The notes: generated from the letters alone by a model not told the origin. A stretch of DNA of 64,000 nucleotides from UBA7185 sp964606855 (GCA_964606855.1 CAZSHM010000001.1:88517-152516); one strand, 5' to 3'; shown: positions 50,910 to 59,838, numbered from the stretch's first letter. Translations and numbers: made by a program.

Positions 50910-51482
50910 GTGCGGATCATCGCGGGAGAGAATCGGGGACACAAACTGAAGAGCGTTCCGGGGGCGCGCACGCGCCCCACCGCGGACCGCGTCCGGGAAG
51001 CGGTCTTCAGTTCCCTGGAGCCGCTGCTCCCGGGCAGCCGCTTTCTGGACGTGTTCGGCGGGACCGGCGCCGTCGCGCTGGAGGCGCTGAGCCGCGGCGC
51101 GGCGTCGGCGACGATCCTGGAGCGGGATCGCGCGGCGCTCGCAGTGATCCGCGACAACATCGCGGCCTGCCGGCAGCAGCCGCGCTGCCGTCTCCTCGGC
51201 GGCGATTCCCTGGCGCTGCTGGAGCGGCTGCTGCGGCAGGGCGCGCAGTTTGACCTGGTCTATGTCGATCCGCCGTACCGGGAAGACCTCTACGCGGCGG
51301 TGCTGGAGCGCCTGGGCAGAGGACTCCTGGCCCCCGGCGGGATGATTTTGCTGGAATCCGCAAAAAATACTTCCCTTTCTATCCAAAATAGTATATTCTA
51401 TATACATAAAGAAAAGTACTACGGCGGTACGCGCGTCAGCTACCTGAAACAGCGGGAGCCGGCGCCGTCCCCCATCCAATAG
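50910..51482 (+). CDS. rsmD: 16S rRNA (guanine966-N2)-methyltransferase
   Basis: 190 aa SAM-dependent methyltransferase. Start VRIIAGENRGHKLKSVPG, SAM motif LDVFGGTGAVALEALSRGA, and the catalytic DPPY in VYVDPPYRE. GTG 50910 is preceded by AGAGGGGAG. coaD, which often follows rsmD, is not present; a coiled-coil gene comes next. Confidence 0.93.
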   Translation: MRIIAGENRGHKLKSVPGARTRPTADRVREAVFSSLEPLLPGSRFLDVFGGTGAVALEALSRGAASATILERDRAALAVIRDNIAACRQQPRCRLLGGDSLALLERLLRQGAQFDLVYVDPPYREDLYAAVLERLGRGLLAPGGMILLESAKNTSLSIQNSIFYIHKEKYYGGTRVSYLKQREPAPSPIQ

Positions 51483-51526
51483 CTGTCTATTTTACAGGGC
51501 GATCAGTCCCATAAGGAGGAAGCAAC

Positions 51527-51997
51527 GTGAGCATTTATAATTTGCTGGATCAGTTGGAGAGCACCATCGAGGGCAGCAAGCGGGCCTTCATGCAGAGCGA
51601 CAAGATTGTCATCGACCCGGAGGAACTCTATCACCTGATCGACCAGATTCGCGCCAGTGTGCCGGATGAGATCAAGGATGCCCAGTGGGTCAAGAAAGAG
51701 GAGGAGCAGATCAAAAAGAAGGCGCAGGAGGACTATGAGCGCATCATCCAGGAGGCGCACGAGCGGGCGCAGGAGCTGACCTCCGAGACGGAAGTGTACC
51801 GCCTGGCGGAGGCGCGGGTGCGGGAGATGCTGGAGGAGGCCAATCAGGCGGCGCACGACATCACGCTGGGGGCCTTCAATTACGCCGACGACATCATGGA
51901 GAAGATTGAGAATCAGCTGCAGATCTACTACGATGTGGTGCAGGACGGAAAAGAGGAAATCCAGAAATCGCTGAACGCGCTGCGCGGCGAAGAATGA
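51527..51997 (+). CDS. Coiled-coil protein of unknown function (ATP-synthase-stalk-like)
   Basis: 156 aa, highly charged, no signal peptide or membrane segment. Long helices rich in Glu, Lys and Gln (VKKEEEQIKKKAQEDYERII) resemble ATPase peripheral-stalk or DivIVA-like coiled coils, so database labels such as ATPase are only structural. Short homologues occur near rsmD/coaD in several Firmicutes. GTG start after ATAAGGAGGAAGC. A terminator follows. Confidence 0.75.
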   Translation: MSIYNLLDQLESTIEGSKRAFMQSDKIVIDPEELYHLIDQIRASVPDEIKDAQWVKKEEEQIKKKAQEDYERIIQEAHERAQELTSETEVYRLAEARVREMLEEANQAAHDITLGAFNYADDIMEKIENQLQIYYDVVQDGKEEIQKSLNALRGEE

Positions 51998-52054
51998 CCG
52001 CTTTTCCCGGATTTCTCCGGCTTGCCTTTTCGCCGCGGATCAGGAAGAGCCGCC

Positions 52055-52090
52055 GACGCCCGGAACCCTGAACAGGGATCCGGGCGTTTT
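52055..52090 (+). terminator. Rho-independent terminator after the coiled-coil gene
   Basis: ACGCCCGGAACCCTG (about 52056-52070) pairs with CAGGGATCCGGGCGT (about 52073-52087), followed by TTTTG. Confidence 0.85.
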
Positions 52091-52163
52091 GTGTGTGCCG
52101 GACAAGAAGGAAGCTGACGGAACTTCCTGCGAGTGCGGGATACCATATATTGCGCGGCTGTCC

Positions 52164-52268
52164 CTATAGGCGTAAACGACACGGTTCCGCCGCTTTCTTT
52201 TTGCTGATGCGTTCTTCCTCCCTTGCGAGGAGCGCGGCGTCCGTGATTCCGAGTCTGTTTTCAAGCAT
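52164..52268 (-). pseudogene. Remnant of a Fic-family protein (N-terminal fragment)
   Basis: From the ATG at 52268 the frame reads MLENRLGITDAALLAREEER, then ISKKKAAE, which resembles the start of Fic/DOC-family proteins (LxNKLGIxDxxELAxxEExI...). After about 28 residues similarity ends and the frame stops at 52164. No Fic core (HPFxxGNG) follows in any frame. A GGAA site precedes the ATG. Recognition is from memory of the family and the fragment is short. Confidence 0.5.
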
Positions 52269-52412
52269 GGTTCGGGGTTCCTTTCTGCCGCAAAGAAGAA
52301 GTTGGCGGCCGAAACGCTTGGACTTTGGATCCCGCGCGCTCCGGCCCCGGGACGGGTTTCGGCAGAGTCCGTCCTGTTCTTTCTGTAAACTTCCTTCTGT
52401 AAAGGGGTCGGT

Positions 52413-52451
52413 GCCGCTCCGAACCGGCTGCACGGACGGAGCGGCCTTTTT
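52413..52451 (+). terminator. Orphan plus-strand terminator
   Basis: GCCGCTCCG (52413-52421) pairs with CGGAGCGGC (52437-52445), followed by CTTTTT. The previous plus-strand gene already has a terminator at 52055-52090, so it would end some other transcript. Confidence 0.65.
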
Positions 52452-52487
52452 GCCCGGCGGATCCGGTGCCGCCGTCAGAGTTACACT

Positions 52488-53258
52488 TCACAGATATACT
52501 TCACATTCCTTGCGGACGGAGCAGGCTTTCTTGATCGTCCTGGCGGCAACGGAAGCCATGAACCCGTTCACCGTTCTCGCATTGCGCGGGCACTTTGCCA
52601 CGCAGCGCATACAGGAGATGCACTTCGTTTTGTCGGACTTCTTCAGGTTGTTCTGATCGATCGCGCCGACCGGGCAGATTTCCGCGCACAATCCGCAATC
52701 CACGCAGGAAGCGTTTGCCTTCGGCACCAGCCCCACGCTCCCGGCTTTCTTGTACGGACGGTTGCCGGGAATGAAAAACGCCTTTTCCTCCTGCGGCTGC
52801 GCGAGTTTCAGAGCAATCTTCCGGCCGATCTCCTCTAAGTTCGCTTCATCCTGCGCGTCAGGACGGCCCGCCGCATACTGGTGCAGGATGGAATGCTGCG
52901 CGACTGCCGCGGCCGCCGCGACGACGCGGAAGCCGCATGCCTTTGCCAAATCCGCCAGCTCGACCAGACTGTCCTCATACGCCCGGTTCCCGTACACGCA
53001 GAGTACCACGCAGGGCATCCCACGCCCCTGTATGCTGCGCAGGCGCTCCGCGGCGACCGCGGGCACGCGCCCCCCGTAAGACGGCATCGCGATCACGGCG
53101 ACGCCGGACGCGTCCGGCGCAAAAGCGTCCGCGTGGAACTTTCTGTCGGACAGGTCGTACGTCCGAACCACCTCGCCGAGCGATGCGCATAGAATCCCCG
53201 CGGCCTTTTCCGTTCCGCCCGTGGGGCTGAATACGACAAGTGTGCAGTCCATATCCAT
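52488..53258 (-). CDS. EFR1-type flavodoxin-ferredoxin protein
   Basis: 256 aa. N-terminal flavodoxin-like domain (LVVFSPTGGTEKAAG; VAVIAMPSYGGRVP), then two 4Fe-4S ferredoxin motifs near the C-terminus (CVDCGLCAEICP and CISCMRCVAKCP). A cytosolic electron carrier linking flavin to Fe-S chemistry. The ATG at 53258 follows GGAGGAAGG; ATG 53252 is a close alternative. Third gene of the nitroreductase-Rrf2 operon. Confidence 0.88.
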   Translation of the reverse strand: MDMDCTLVVFSPTGGTEKAAGILCASLGEVVRTYDLSDRKFHADAFAPDASGVAVIAMPSYGGRVPAVAAERLRSIQGRGMPCVVLCVYGNRAYEDSLVELADLAKACGFRVVAAAAAVAQHSILHQYAAGRPDAQDEANLEEIGRKIALKLAQPQEEKAFFIPGNRPYKKAGSVGLVPKANASCVDCGLCAEICPVGAIDQNNLKKSDKTKCISCMRCVAKCPRNARTVNGFMASVAARTIKKACSVRKECEVYL

Positions 53259-53307
53259 CCTTCCTCCTTCCATAGAATCCGGGACTTTTTGCGGCCCGGA
53301 GTTTCTG

Positions 53308-53727
53308 TCAAGACAATTCTCTGCGGATCGCCGCGATGCAGTCTGCCAGGGTTCTGTCGGAGAGCGAACGGGCAAACGCCTTTTCCATGTCCGCAAACAT
53401 CTCTGTGAGCACGGGTTTGATATGCCGCCCGACAAGACACTGATCGGACGGGTTCTGATGAATGTCCAGAAGATGGATATCGTCTGACCCCGTCACCGCC
53501 TGATAGACTTGGAGCAGTGTCAGCCGCTCCGGGGGGACTCGCAGCGTATACCCGCTCATGCCCTTGTGCCCCTCGACAATCCCGGCGCTTTTCAGGAGCG
53601 CCAGCACTCTCCGGATATAGCTCGCGTTCGTCCCCACGCTTGCCGCGAGCTGATCGGAAGTGATGCACGAGCGCGATTCCGAGATCAAAATCAGGACATG
53701 GATTGCGGAAGAAAATCTGGTATCCAT
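53308..53727 (-). CDS. Rrf2-family transcriptional regulator
   Basis: 139 aa. HTH: SSAIHVLILISESRSCITSD, SVGTNASYIRRVLALLKSAG, then the Rrf2 GYTLRVPPERLTLLQVYQAV. Only one Cys lies in the usual cluster loop (SDQCLVG), so an IscR-type Fe-S centre is unlikely. Its start overlaps the nitroreductase stop (TGATG), so they are coupled. Likely autoregulates the operon through the palindrome after the promoter. Confidence 0.9.
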   Translation of the reverse strand: MDTRFSSAIHVLILISESRSCITSDQLAASVGTNASYIRRVLALLKSAGIVEGHKGMSGYTLRVPPERLTLLQVYQAVTGSDDIHLLDIHQNPSDQCLVGRHIKPVLTEMFADMEKAFARSLSDRTLADCIAAIRRELS

Positions 53728-54548
53728 CAGCGCCCTGCCTCGTAGGTCATGATATACTCGGTTGCGTCCTCTGTCTCCAGGCCGGGATCTTCCGCGGCGA
53801 ACCGCCCGTCGATCCCGTTTTCCTTCAGCGTCAGGTCAAAATGCGAGAGCGCAATGCCCATATCCATTTTCTGGATATCCCCGAGGGGATTGTTCGACAT
53901 CGCTTTTGTCTTTTTTTCATAGAAATGCACCCTGTTCCCGCAGACTACGGCCCGCCAGGGCTGCTTGTTCCCGGCGGACGGCGCGAGACGCACCATCTCG
54001 AGCGCGTCCCGGAAGACTCCGGCGTCTTCGGGGCTTAAACCCTGCGCGAAAGAATCGGCGAAAAAGAGCGTGTCAAAGGGAAGGCGCGTGTCGGCGCCGA
54101 TGCTCTTCCGCATCAGCTTTTCCCGGGCGGACGGCTTGTCCGCCGGGTATCCTATGGGGCTCGCGGCCGGCATGACCTCGTTCTCCCCGACCTCCATCGC
54201 CTTCTCAAACGTGCCGCGGCTGAGCGTCCCCGCGAGCAGGACAGTGCCGATGCCCAGCGACTTTGCGAACAGACAGAATTTTTCAAAACTGTATCCGCAG
54301 GCAAGTTCGGATTGGGGGACACGGCGGACCTTCGCGGCAACATATTCCTTTGCTCCGACAATCACGGGGCTGGAGAGATCGAATCTCTTTGCGTCGAGGA
54401 TCCGGAACTCTACGGCGACCCCGAACGGGTTGCCGGAATTTCGGAGAAAGTCCTCCAGTTTCGCTCTGTCCTCGGCGCGCAGGGCGGTCTCGTCATAGGT
54501 TCGCACGCTCTTCCTCGCGCGGATGATGTCCTGTATCGAATGGTTCAT
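53727..54548 (-). CDS. Nitroreductase-family FMN protein
   Basis: 273 aa. The N-terminus IQDIIRARKSVRTYDETALR is the FMN-phosphate binding start of the nitroreductase family, and VRLAPSAGNKQPWRAVV is the second FMN motif. It reduces nitro compounds, quinones or related substrates with NAD(P)H; physiological substrate unknown. First gene of a three-gene operon with a regulator and an EFR1 flavodoxin-ferredoxin, pointing to redox-stress detoxification. Confidence 0.9.
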   Translation of the reverse strand: MNHSIQDIIRARKSVRTYDETALRAEDRAKLEDFLRNSGNPFGVAVEFRILDAKRFDLSSPVIVGAKEYVAAKVRRVPQSELACGYSFEKFCLFAKSLGIGTVLLAGTLSRGTFEKAMEVGENEVMPAASPIGYPADKPSAREKLMRKSIGADTRLPFDTLFFADSFAQGLSPEDAGVFRDALEMVRLAPSAGNKQPWRAVVCGNRVHFYEKKTKAMSNNPLGDIQKMDMGIALSHFDLTLKENGIDGRFAAEDPGLETEDATEYIMTYEAGR

Positions 54549-54575
54549 GGAACTGCACCCCTCCCGTGTGTATAA

Positions 54576-54621
54576 GTATCTGATACAGGTACATTTTATC
54601 CGAAAACGGCCCGCTTGTCAA
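54576..54621 (-). promoter_or_regulatory. Operon promoter with start-site palindrome
   Basis: Minus strand: TTGACA (54621-54616), a 17-nt spacer and TAAAAT (54598-54593). Directly downstream at 54586-54576 lies the perfect palindrome GTATC-A-GATAC, over the expected start site. A likely Rrf2 operator. Confidence 0.75.
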
Positions 54622-54644
54622 TGGATCCCCCGCAAAATTGAGAC

Positions 54645-54673
54645 TTGCAAAATTCGCCGAAATCGATCATACT
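54645..54673 (+). promoter_or_regulatory. Possible promoter of the MMPL exporter operon
   Basis: TTGCAA (54645-54650), a 17-nt spacer and CATACT (54668-54673). Divergent from the nitroreductase promoter, 72 nt before the TTG start. Confidence 0.5.
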
Positions 54674-54745
54674 ATGTTGTAGCAGATTTGACAGAAAACG
54701 ACATCGCGGCGCGGACGGCGATGCACAAAACAGGAGGGACGGACC

Positions 54746-56866
54746 TTGCAGGTACGCAACATTTACCGCGGCATCTTGCAGCATCCGCGGACCGTGGTGG
54801 TCTGCTTCGTGCTGGCGGCGCTTTTCTGCGCGTTTTTGGCGCCTCTGGTCTCCGTCAACTACAACATGATGGACTACCTGCCGGAGGACTCGCCCTCCAC
54901 CGTCGCCCTGCGGGAGCTGGAGCGGGAATTCAGCCTGAGCATCCCCAACTGCCGCGTGATGGTGCGCGGCGTCTCGGTGCCGCAGGCGCTGGAGATGAAA
55001 GCGAAACTGGAGACGGTGGAGGGGGTCCGCAGCGTGACCTGGCTCGACGACTCCGTCTCTCTCGCGGAGCCGCTGGAGATGCTGCCGGAGAAAACGGTTC
55101 GGCAGTGGTACAAGGATGGGGCGGCGCTCTTCTCGCTCTCCGTCGAGAAGGGCGCGGAGCAGAGCGCCTACCACGACATCGAGGCGCTGGTGGGGGACGC
55201 GGGCCTCATCACCGGGAGCGTGGCCAACAGCGTCACCAGCCGGGAGACGGCGGGGCGCGAGGTGGCGTCCATTCTGGCGGTTGTGGTGCCCTTCTGCGCG
55301 GTGCTCCTGGCGCTGGTGTCGGCCTCCTGGCTGGAGCCGCTGCTCTTTCTCTCGACCATCGGGTTTGCCATCGTGCTCAACCTGGGCACGAACCTGATCT
55401 TTGGCGAGATCTCCTTCGTGACGCAGATCGCCGGCAGCGTGCTGCAGCTGGCGGTCTCGCTGGACTACTCGCTGTTCCTGCTGCACCGGTTTGAGGAGTG
55501 CCGGCACGAGATCGCGGATCCGCAGGAGGCGATGCTGGAGGCGCTCTGCCGCGCCACGCCCTCGATTCTGGCAAGCGGGCTCACCACCGTGATGGGGTTC
55601 GCCGCGCTGATGGCCATGCGGTTCGGCATCGGCGCGGATCTGGGGCGGGTGCTGGCCAAGGGGATTCTTTTCAGCCTTCTGGCGGTGCTCCTCCTCTTGC
55701 CGGTGCTGACGCTCCGCCTCATCCGCTGGGTGGATCGCTTCGCGCACCGGCCGCTGATCCCGCCGCTCTATCCGCTGGGGAAGGCGGCGCTCAAGATGCG
55801 GCGCGTCTCGGTGGTGCTCTTTCTCCTGGCGATCGTGCCCGCCTTCCTCGCGCAGAACAGCAACTCCTTCTTCTACGGTTCTTCCCGGCTCTTTGCCCCG
55901 GATACGCCGCAGGGGGAGAAGCAGGCCGCGGTCGAAGCGGTCTTCGGCGAGTCCAACACCTTCGTGCTCCTGCTGCCCAAGGGCGATATCGCCAAGGAGC
56001 GGGCGCTGAACGAGGATCTGAGGCGGATGCCGGAAGTGGCGAGCATCCTCTCCTACGCCGACACCGTGGGCGCCGAAATCCCGGAGGAGTATCTGGACGA
56101 GGACACCCTCTCCCAGCTGATGTCCGAGCACTACAGCTGCATGATCCTCACGGCGGAGGTCCCCGCGGAGGGCGAGGAGGCCTTCGACTTTGTGCGGCGG
56201 CTGGAGGCGCTGACCACGGAATACTATGCGGACGGCTGGCACCTGGCCGGGGACACCGCCAGCACGTTCGATCTGAAGGACACGGTGGAGTCGGATCTCC
56301 TGCGCGTCAACGTCCTGGTGATCGGGGCCGTCTTTCTCATCCTGGTGCTGACGCTGCGCACGCTGGCGCTGCCGCTCCTGCTGCTCCTGGTCATCGAGAC
56401 CTCCGTCTGGCTGAATCTGGCGGTGCCCTATTTTACGGGTCAGACACTCTTCTTCATCGCCTATCTGATCATCACCTCCATCCAGCTGGGCGCCACGGTG
56501 GATTACGCCATCCTCATGGGCTCCCGGTATCAGGAGGAGCGGCGGAGCAAGCCCCGGGAGCAGGCGATCACGGATACGGTGGGCATCACCAGCGTCTCCA
56601 TCATGACGCCGGCGGCCATCCTCTCGGTGGCGGGCTTCCTGATCGGCTCCTTCTGCACAAACGGGGCCATCGCGGAGCTTGGGGTTCTGCTGGGGCGCGG
56701 CGCGCTGATCTCCTGCCTGCTGGTACTCCTGGTGCTGCCCGCCTGCCTGTACGATCTGGATCGGTTCTTTATCAAGCCGCAGCCCCGTCCGTCCGGCGCG
56801 CCGGACGCGGCGGAGGAGCATCCTGCGGGGGCATTGCCAAATGAAAAAGGAGGGCTGCCGTCATGA
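54746..56866 (+). CDS. MMPL/RND-superfamily exporter
   Basis: 706 aa. Two homologous halves, each with one helix, an extracytoplasmic domain and five helices. The helix-4 Asp-Tyr signatures of MMPL proteins are present in both halves (LDYSLFLLHRFEE; VDYAILMGSRYQEE). Family members use proton motive force to export lipids, siderophores or toxic compounds. TTG start with AGGAGGGAC upstream. The stop overlaps the next start by 4 nt (ATGA), so its partner is made in step. Confidence 0.9.
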   Translation: MQVRNIYRGILQHPRTVVVCFVLAALFCAFLAPLVSVNYNMMDYLPEDSPSTVALRELEREFSLSIPNCRVMVRGVSVPQALEMKAKLETVEGVRSVTWLDDSVSLAEPLEMLPEKTVRQWYKDGAALFSLSVEKGAEQSAYHDIEALVGDAGLITGSVANSVTSRETAGREVASILAVVVPFCAVLLALVSASWLEPLLFLSTIGFAIVLNLGTNLIFGEISFVTQIAGSVLQLAVSLDYSLFLLHRFEECRHEIADPQEAMLEALCRATPSILASGLTTVMGFAALMAMRFGIGADLGRVLAKGILFSLLAVLLLLPVLTLRLIRWVDRFAHRPLIPPLYPLGKAALKMRRVSVVLFLLAIVPAFLAQNSNSFFYGSSRLFAPDTPQGEKQAAVEAVFGESNTFVLLLPKGDIAKERALNEDLRRMPEVASILSYADTVGAEIPEEYLDEDTLSQLMSEHYSCMILTAEVPAEGEEAFDFVRRLEALTTEYYADGWHLAGDTASTFDLKDTVESDLLRVNVLVIGAVFLILVLTLRTLALPLLLLLVIETSVWLNLAVPYFTGQTLFFIAYLIITSIQLGATVDYAILMGSRYQEERRSKPREQAITDTVGITSVSIMTPAAILSVAGFLIGSFCTNGAIAELGVLLGRGALISCLLVLLVLPACLYDLDRFFIKPQPRPSGAPDAAEEHPAGALPNEKGGLPS

Positions 56867-58887
56867 ACATCCATGCGAAACATTCGGCGAAACATTCGCG
56901 ATTCCCGGGCCGTGCGGCCGGCGGGAGGGGACAGGCGCTGCTCCCCGCGGACGGCGCGGCGCATCGTCCGCGCGGACCGCGGCTTGCCGTCTGCGCGGCG
57001 CTGATCCTGGCGCTGGGCCTCCCGCTCACGGCGGGACCCGCCGCGGCGCGGGAGGCAAACACCCCCAAGGAGGAAGTCATCTATGCCAATCTGCGCGGCG
57101 ACGGTAGCGTGGAGGGGGTCTATGTGGTCAACAGCTTCCTCCTGGACGAGGCGGGGCGCATCGTCGATTACGGCGATTACACGTCCCTGCGCAACCTGAC
57201 TTCCTCGGAGACGCTGAACTTCACCGATCAGACGGTGACGGTGGACGCCGAGGCCGGGCGGCTCTACTACGAGGGCATTCTGCGGGAGAGCGCGCTGCCC
57301 TGGACCTTTGACATCCGCTACTGGCTGGACGGGCAGGAGATCTCGGCGGAGGAACTGGCCGGGCGCGACGGCCATCTGCAGATCGATCTCGCCGTCGGGC
57401 AGAATCCCGAGGGGGACGCGCGCTTTTTTGAGAACTACGCGCTGCAGGTGACGCTCGAGCTGGACGGCGACCTGGCCCGCAACGTGCAGGCGCAGGACGC
57501 CACGCTTGCCAACGTGGGCCGGAACAAGCAGGTGACCTTCACGGTGCTGCCCGGGCAGAGCGAGCGGCTCTCCGTCTCCGCCGATGTGACCGATTTTGCC
57601 ATGGAGCAGATCTCCATCAACGGCGTGACGCTCTCCATGGCGATCGAGGTCCGCGCCGAGCAGTATCCGGATCTGCAGGAGGCGCTGCGCCGGATCGAGG
57701 ACACGGCGGTCGACTTTGACGAGGGCACGCTGGCGCTCTACAACGGCATAGAGGAGATCCTGAACGGCGCGGGCGCGCTGCGGGAGAACGCGGAAGTCGC
57801 CGCCGAGGGCGCGGCGGACGCGCACGCGGGCGCGGAGGATCTGCGCGAGGGCGCGGGCGATCTGCGGCAGGGCGCGGAGGATCTGGACCGCGGCGCGCGG
57901 GATGCCGAGGCGGGCGCGGAGGATCTGCGCGAGGGCGCGGAGGAGACCGCCTCCGGCATGACGGAACTGGATCGCGGCGCGGAGGACTTGCTCGCGGGCG
58001 CGCAAGAGCTGGACGGCGGCATGGCCGACGCGCTGGACGGGGCGGCGCAGCTCTACGACGGCGCGCTGGAGGTGGAGGCGCAGATCGACGCGATCGAGGA
58101 GGAGGCGGCATCCCTGGAGGAGATGCTGCAGCAGCTGGAGGAACTGGAGGCGATGCAGGATCGCCTGCTGCCGCTTCTGGAGCTGATGGGCGCCACGACG
58201 GAGCAGCTGCAGTTCCTGCCGGAGAGCGCGGAGCAGCTGCGCGGCTTCTCCGCGCGCATGGAGGAGACCCTGCCCAGGCTGGAGGAGCTCTGCGCCGGGA
58301 TCGGGGAGCTCTACGACGGGCTGATCGTGCTGCGGCAGGGGAGCGCGGAACTCCTGGAGGGGGTGGAGGCGCTGAAGGACGGCTCTGCCGAGCTGGAGCA
58401 GGGCACGATCGTGCTCTCGGACGGGGCCGCGTCCCTCTATGAAGGGATCGTCACCCTCTCCGACGGCAGCCGGGAGCTGCTCGCGGGTGCGGTGGATCTC
58501 TCCGACGGCACAGTGGAGCTGGCCGGCGGGCTGGCGGAGCTCTCCGACGGCACGGTGGAGCTGGCGGACGGCGCGATCGCCCTGGAGAACGGGATCGTCA
58601 CCTACGAGGACGGCATCCTGAAGCTGGAGGGCGGTACGATTGCCTTCCGCGAGAGCACGGCCAATCTGGACGAGCGCATGCTGGACCGCCTGCAGAGCGC
58701 GCTGAACGGGCTCTTCGGCGACGGAAAGGCCGTCTCCTTCGTCTCGCCGGAGAATACCAACGTGGAGTCGGTTCAGTTCGTCCTCCGCACGCCGGCCATC
58801 GAGCTGCCGGAGCCGGAGGCGCCGGAGGCGCCGGAGGAGAACTTGAACTTCCTGCAGAAACTGCTGCGGCTCTTCGGCCTTGCTTAA
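56863..58887 (+). CDS. Secreted repeat protein coupled to the MMPL exporter
   Basis: 674 aa. N-terminal hydrophobic segment (about 42-62, LAVCAALILALGLPLTAGP) ending in an Ala-rich cleavage-like site, a beta-rich domain (about 70-260), then a long array of heptad-like units of the form L-x-x-G-A-x-x (about 290-610), such as DLREGAGDLRQGAEDL and LSDGTVELADGAIAL. Such arrays occur in YhgE/Pip-type proteins and in secreted partners of MMPL pumps. No C-terminal membrane helix. Probably extracytoplasmic and spans the cell wall or gates the exporter (inference). Confidence 0.8.
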   Translation: MNIHAKHSAKHSRFPGRAAGGRGQALLPADGAAHRPRGPRLAVCAALILALGLPLTAGPAAAREANTPKEEVIYANLRGDGSVEGVYVVNSFLLDEAGRIVDYGDYTSLRNLTSSETLNFTDQTVTVDAEAGRLYYEGILRESALPWTFDIRYWLDGQEISAEELAGRDGHLQIDLAVGQNPEGDARFFENYALQVTLELDGDLARNVQAQDATLANVGRNKQVTFTVLPGQSERLSVSADVTDFAMEQISINGVTLSMAIEVRAEQYPDLQEALRRIEDTAVDFDEGTLALYNGIEEILNGAGALRENAEVAAEGAADAHAGAEDLREGAGDLRQGAEDLDRGARDAEAGAEDLREGAEETASGMTELDRGAEDLLAGAQELDGGMADALDGAAQLYDGALEVEAQIDAIEEEAASLEEMLQQLEELEAMQDRLLPLLELMGATTEQLQFLPESAEQLRGFSARMEETLPRLEELCAGIGELYDGLIVLRQGSAELLEGVEALKDGSAELEQGTIVLSDGAASLYEGIVTLSDGSRELLAGAVDLSDGTVELAGGLAELSDGTVELADGAIALENGIVTYEDGILKLEGGTIAFRESTANLDERMLDRLQSALNGLFGDGKAVSFVSPENTNVESVQFVLRTPAIELPEPEAPEAPEENLNFLQKLLRLFGLA

Positions 58888-58964
58888 CGCGGTGGGAAAC
58901 GCTTCTCCCGGGGGGCCTCCCGGAGGCGGAGCACGGCCAATCGCAGAATAGGAGGATGGTTCAA

Positions 58965-59720
58965 ATGGAAAAGATTGTACAGACCGCCGGGCGGGCGCAG
59001 CTGGGCGCGTTCGCGCCGGAGTTCGCCCATTACAACGACGACGTGCTGTTCGGGGAAAACTGGAACAACACGGACATCGACATCAAGACGCGCTGCATCG
59101 TCACGGTGGTGGCGCTGATGGCCTCCGGCGTCACGGACGCCTCGCTGGTGCATCATCTGGAGAACGCCAAGGCGCACGGTGTCAGCAGGGCGGAGATCGC
59201 CGCCGTGGTGACGCACGCCGCCTTCTATGCCGGCTGGCCCAAGGGCTGGGCGGTGTTTCGCCTGGCGCAGGAGGTCTGGAAGGAGGAGACACCGGCGCCG
59301 ACGGAGAAGGAGAAGTACCAGAACAGCATTTTCTTCCCCATCGGCGATCCGAACGACGCGTTCGCGCAGTATTTTGTCGGGCAGAGCTACCTTGCGCCGG
59401 TCTCCGGGGCGGCGTTCCCGATCTCGAATGTCACGTTTGAGCCGGGCTGCCGCAACAACTGGCATATTCACCATGCCAAGCGCGGCGGCGGGCAGATGCT
59501 GATCTGCGTCGGCGGCAGAGGCTGGTACCAGGCGTGGGGGCAGGATCCGGTGCCCATGACGCCCGGCACGGTGATCGAGATCCCGGAGGGCGTCAAACAC
59601 TGGCACGGCGCCGCGCGGGACAGCTGGTTCTCGCATCTGGCGTTTGAGATTCCCGGGGAGGAAGCGTCCAACGAATGGCTGGAGCCGGTGGACGCGGCGG
59701 CGTACGCGGCGCTGCGGTGA
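58965..59720 (+). CDS. Carboxymuconolactone-decarboxylase-like / cupin fusion
   Basis: 251 aa. Residues about 10-110 are an all-helical CMD/AhpD-like domain (TRCIVTVVALMASGVTDASL, EIAAVVTHAAFYAGWPKGW) without the AhpD CxxC. About 145-235 is a cupin with metal-binding His residues (NWHIHHAKRGGGQ; PEGVKHWHGA). This combination is common in gut anaerobes and is a putative lactone/acid-modifying or signalling-detoxification enzyme; real activity unknown. The ATG at 58965 has AGGAGG 9 nt upstream, better than ATG 58956. Confidence 0.88.
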   Translation: MEKIVQTAGRAQLGAFAPEFAHYNDDVLFGENWNNTDIDIKTRCIVTVVALMASGVTDASLVHHLENAKAHGVSRAEIAAVVTHAAFYAGWPKGWAVFRLAQEVWKEETPAPTEKEKYQNSIFFPIGDPNDAFAQYFVGQSYLAPVSGAAFPISNVTFEPGCRNNWHIHHAKRGGGQMLICVGGRGWYQAWGQDPVPMTPGTVIEIPEGVKHWHGAARDSWFSHLAFEIPGEEASNEWLEPVDAAAYAALR

Positions 59721-59838
59721 GCGGCCCGGGACAGAGCGGCGGAGCGGATTTGGGATCCCGGCGCACGGGTTCTTTCCGGTGTGCGGCCGGGGGATCATAC
59801 GAAAAACAGAGAGAGAAAGGCGAGCAGGCGCGGGAATC

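Larger units (their letters stand above)
52091..52487. other. Spacer with a Fic remnant and an orphan terminator
   Basis: About 400 nt with no intact gene. It holds a minus-strand fragment resembling a Fic-protein N-terminus (52164-52268) and a plus-strand terminator (52413-52451). Probably the scar of a lost or rearranged gene. Confidence 0.55.

Noticed and set aside
52093..52656. Plus-strand 187-codon open frame after the coiled-coil gene
   Set aside because: It crosses a strong terminator and runs antisense into the EFR1 gene; Ser/Arg-rich with no domain.
57770..58660. Repetitive DNA that could be mistaken for a CRISPR array or tandem repeat
   Set aside because: The repeats are 21-nt-type, imperfect and in frame, and encode the L-x-x-G-A heptads of a secreted protein; no spacers or cas genes.
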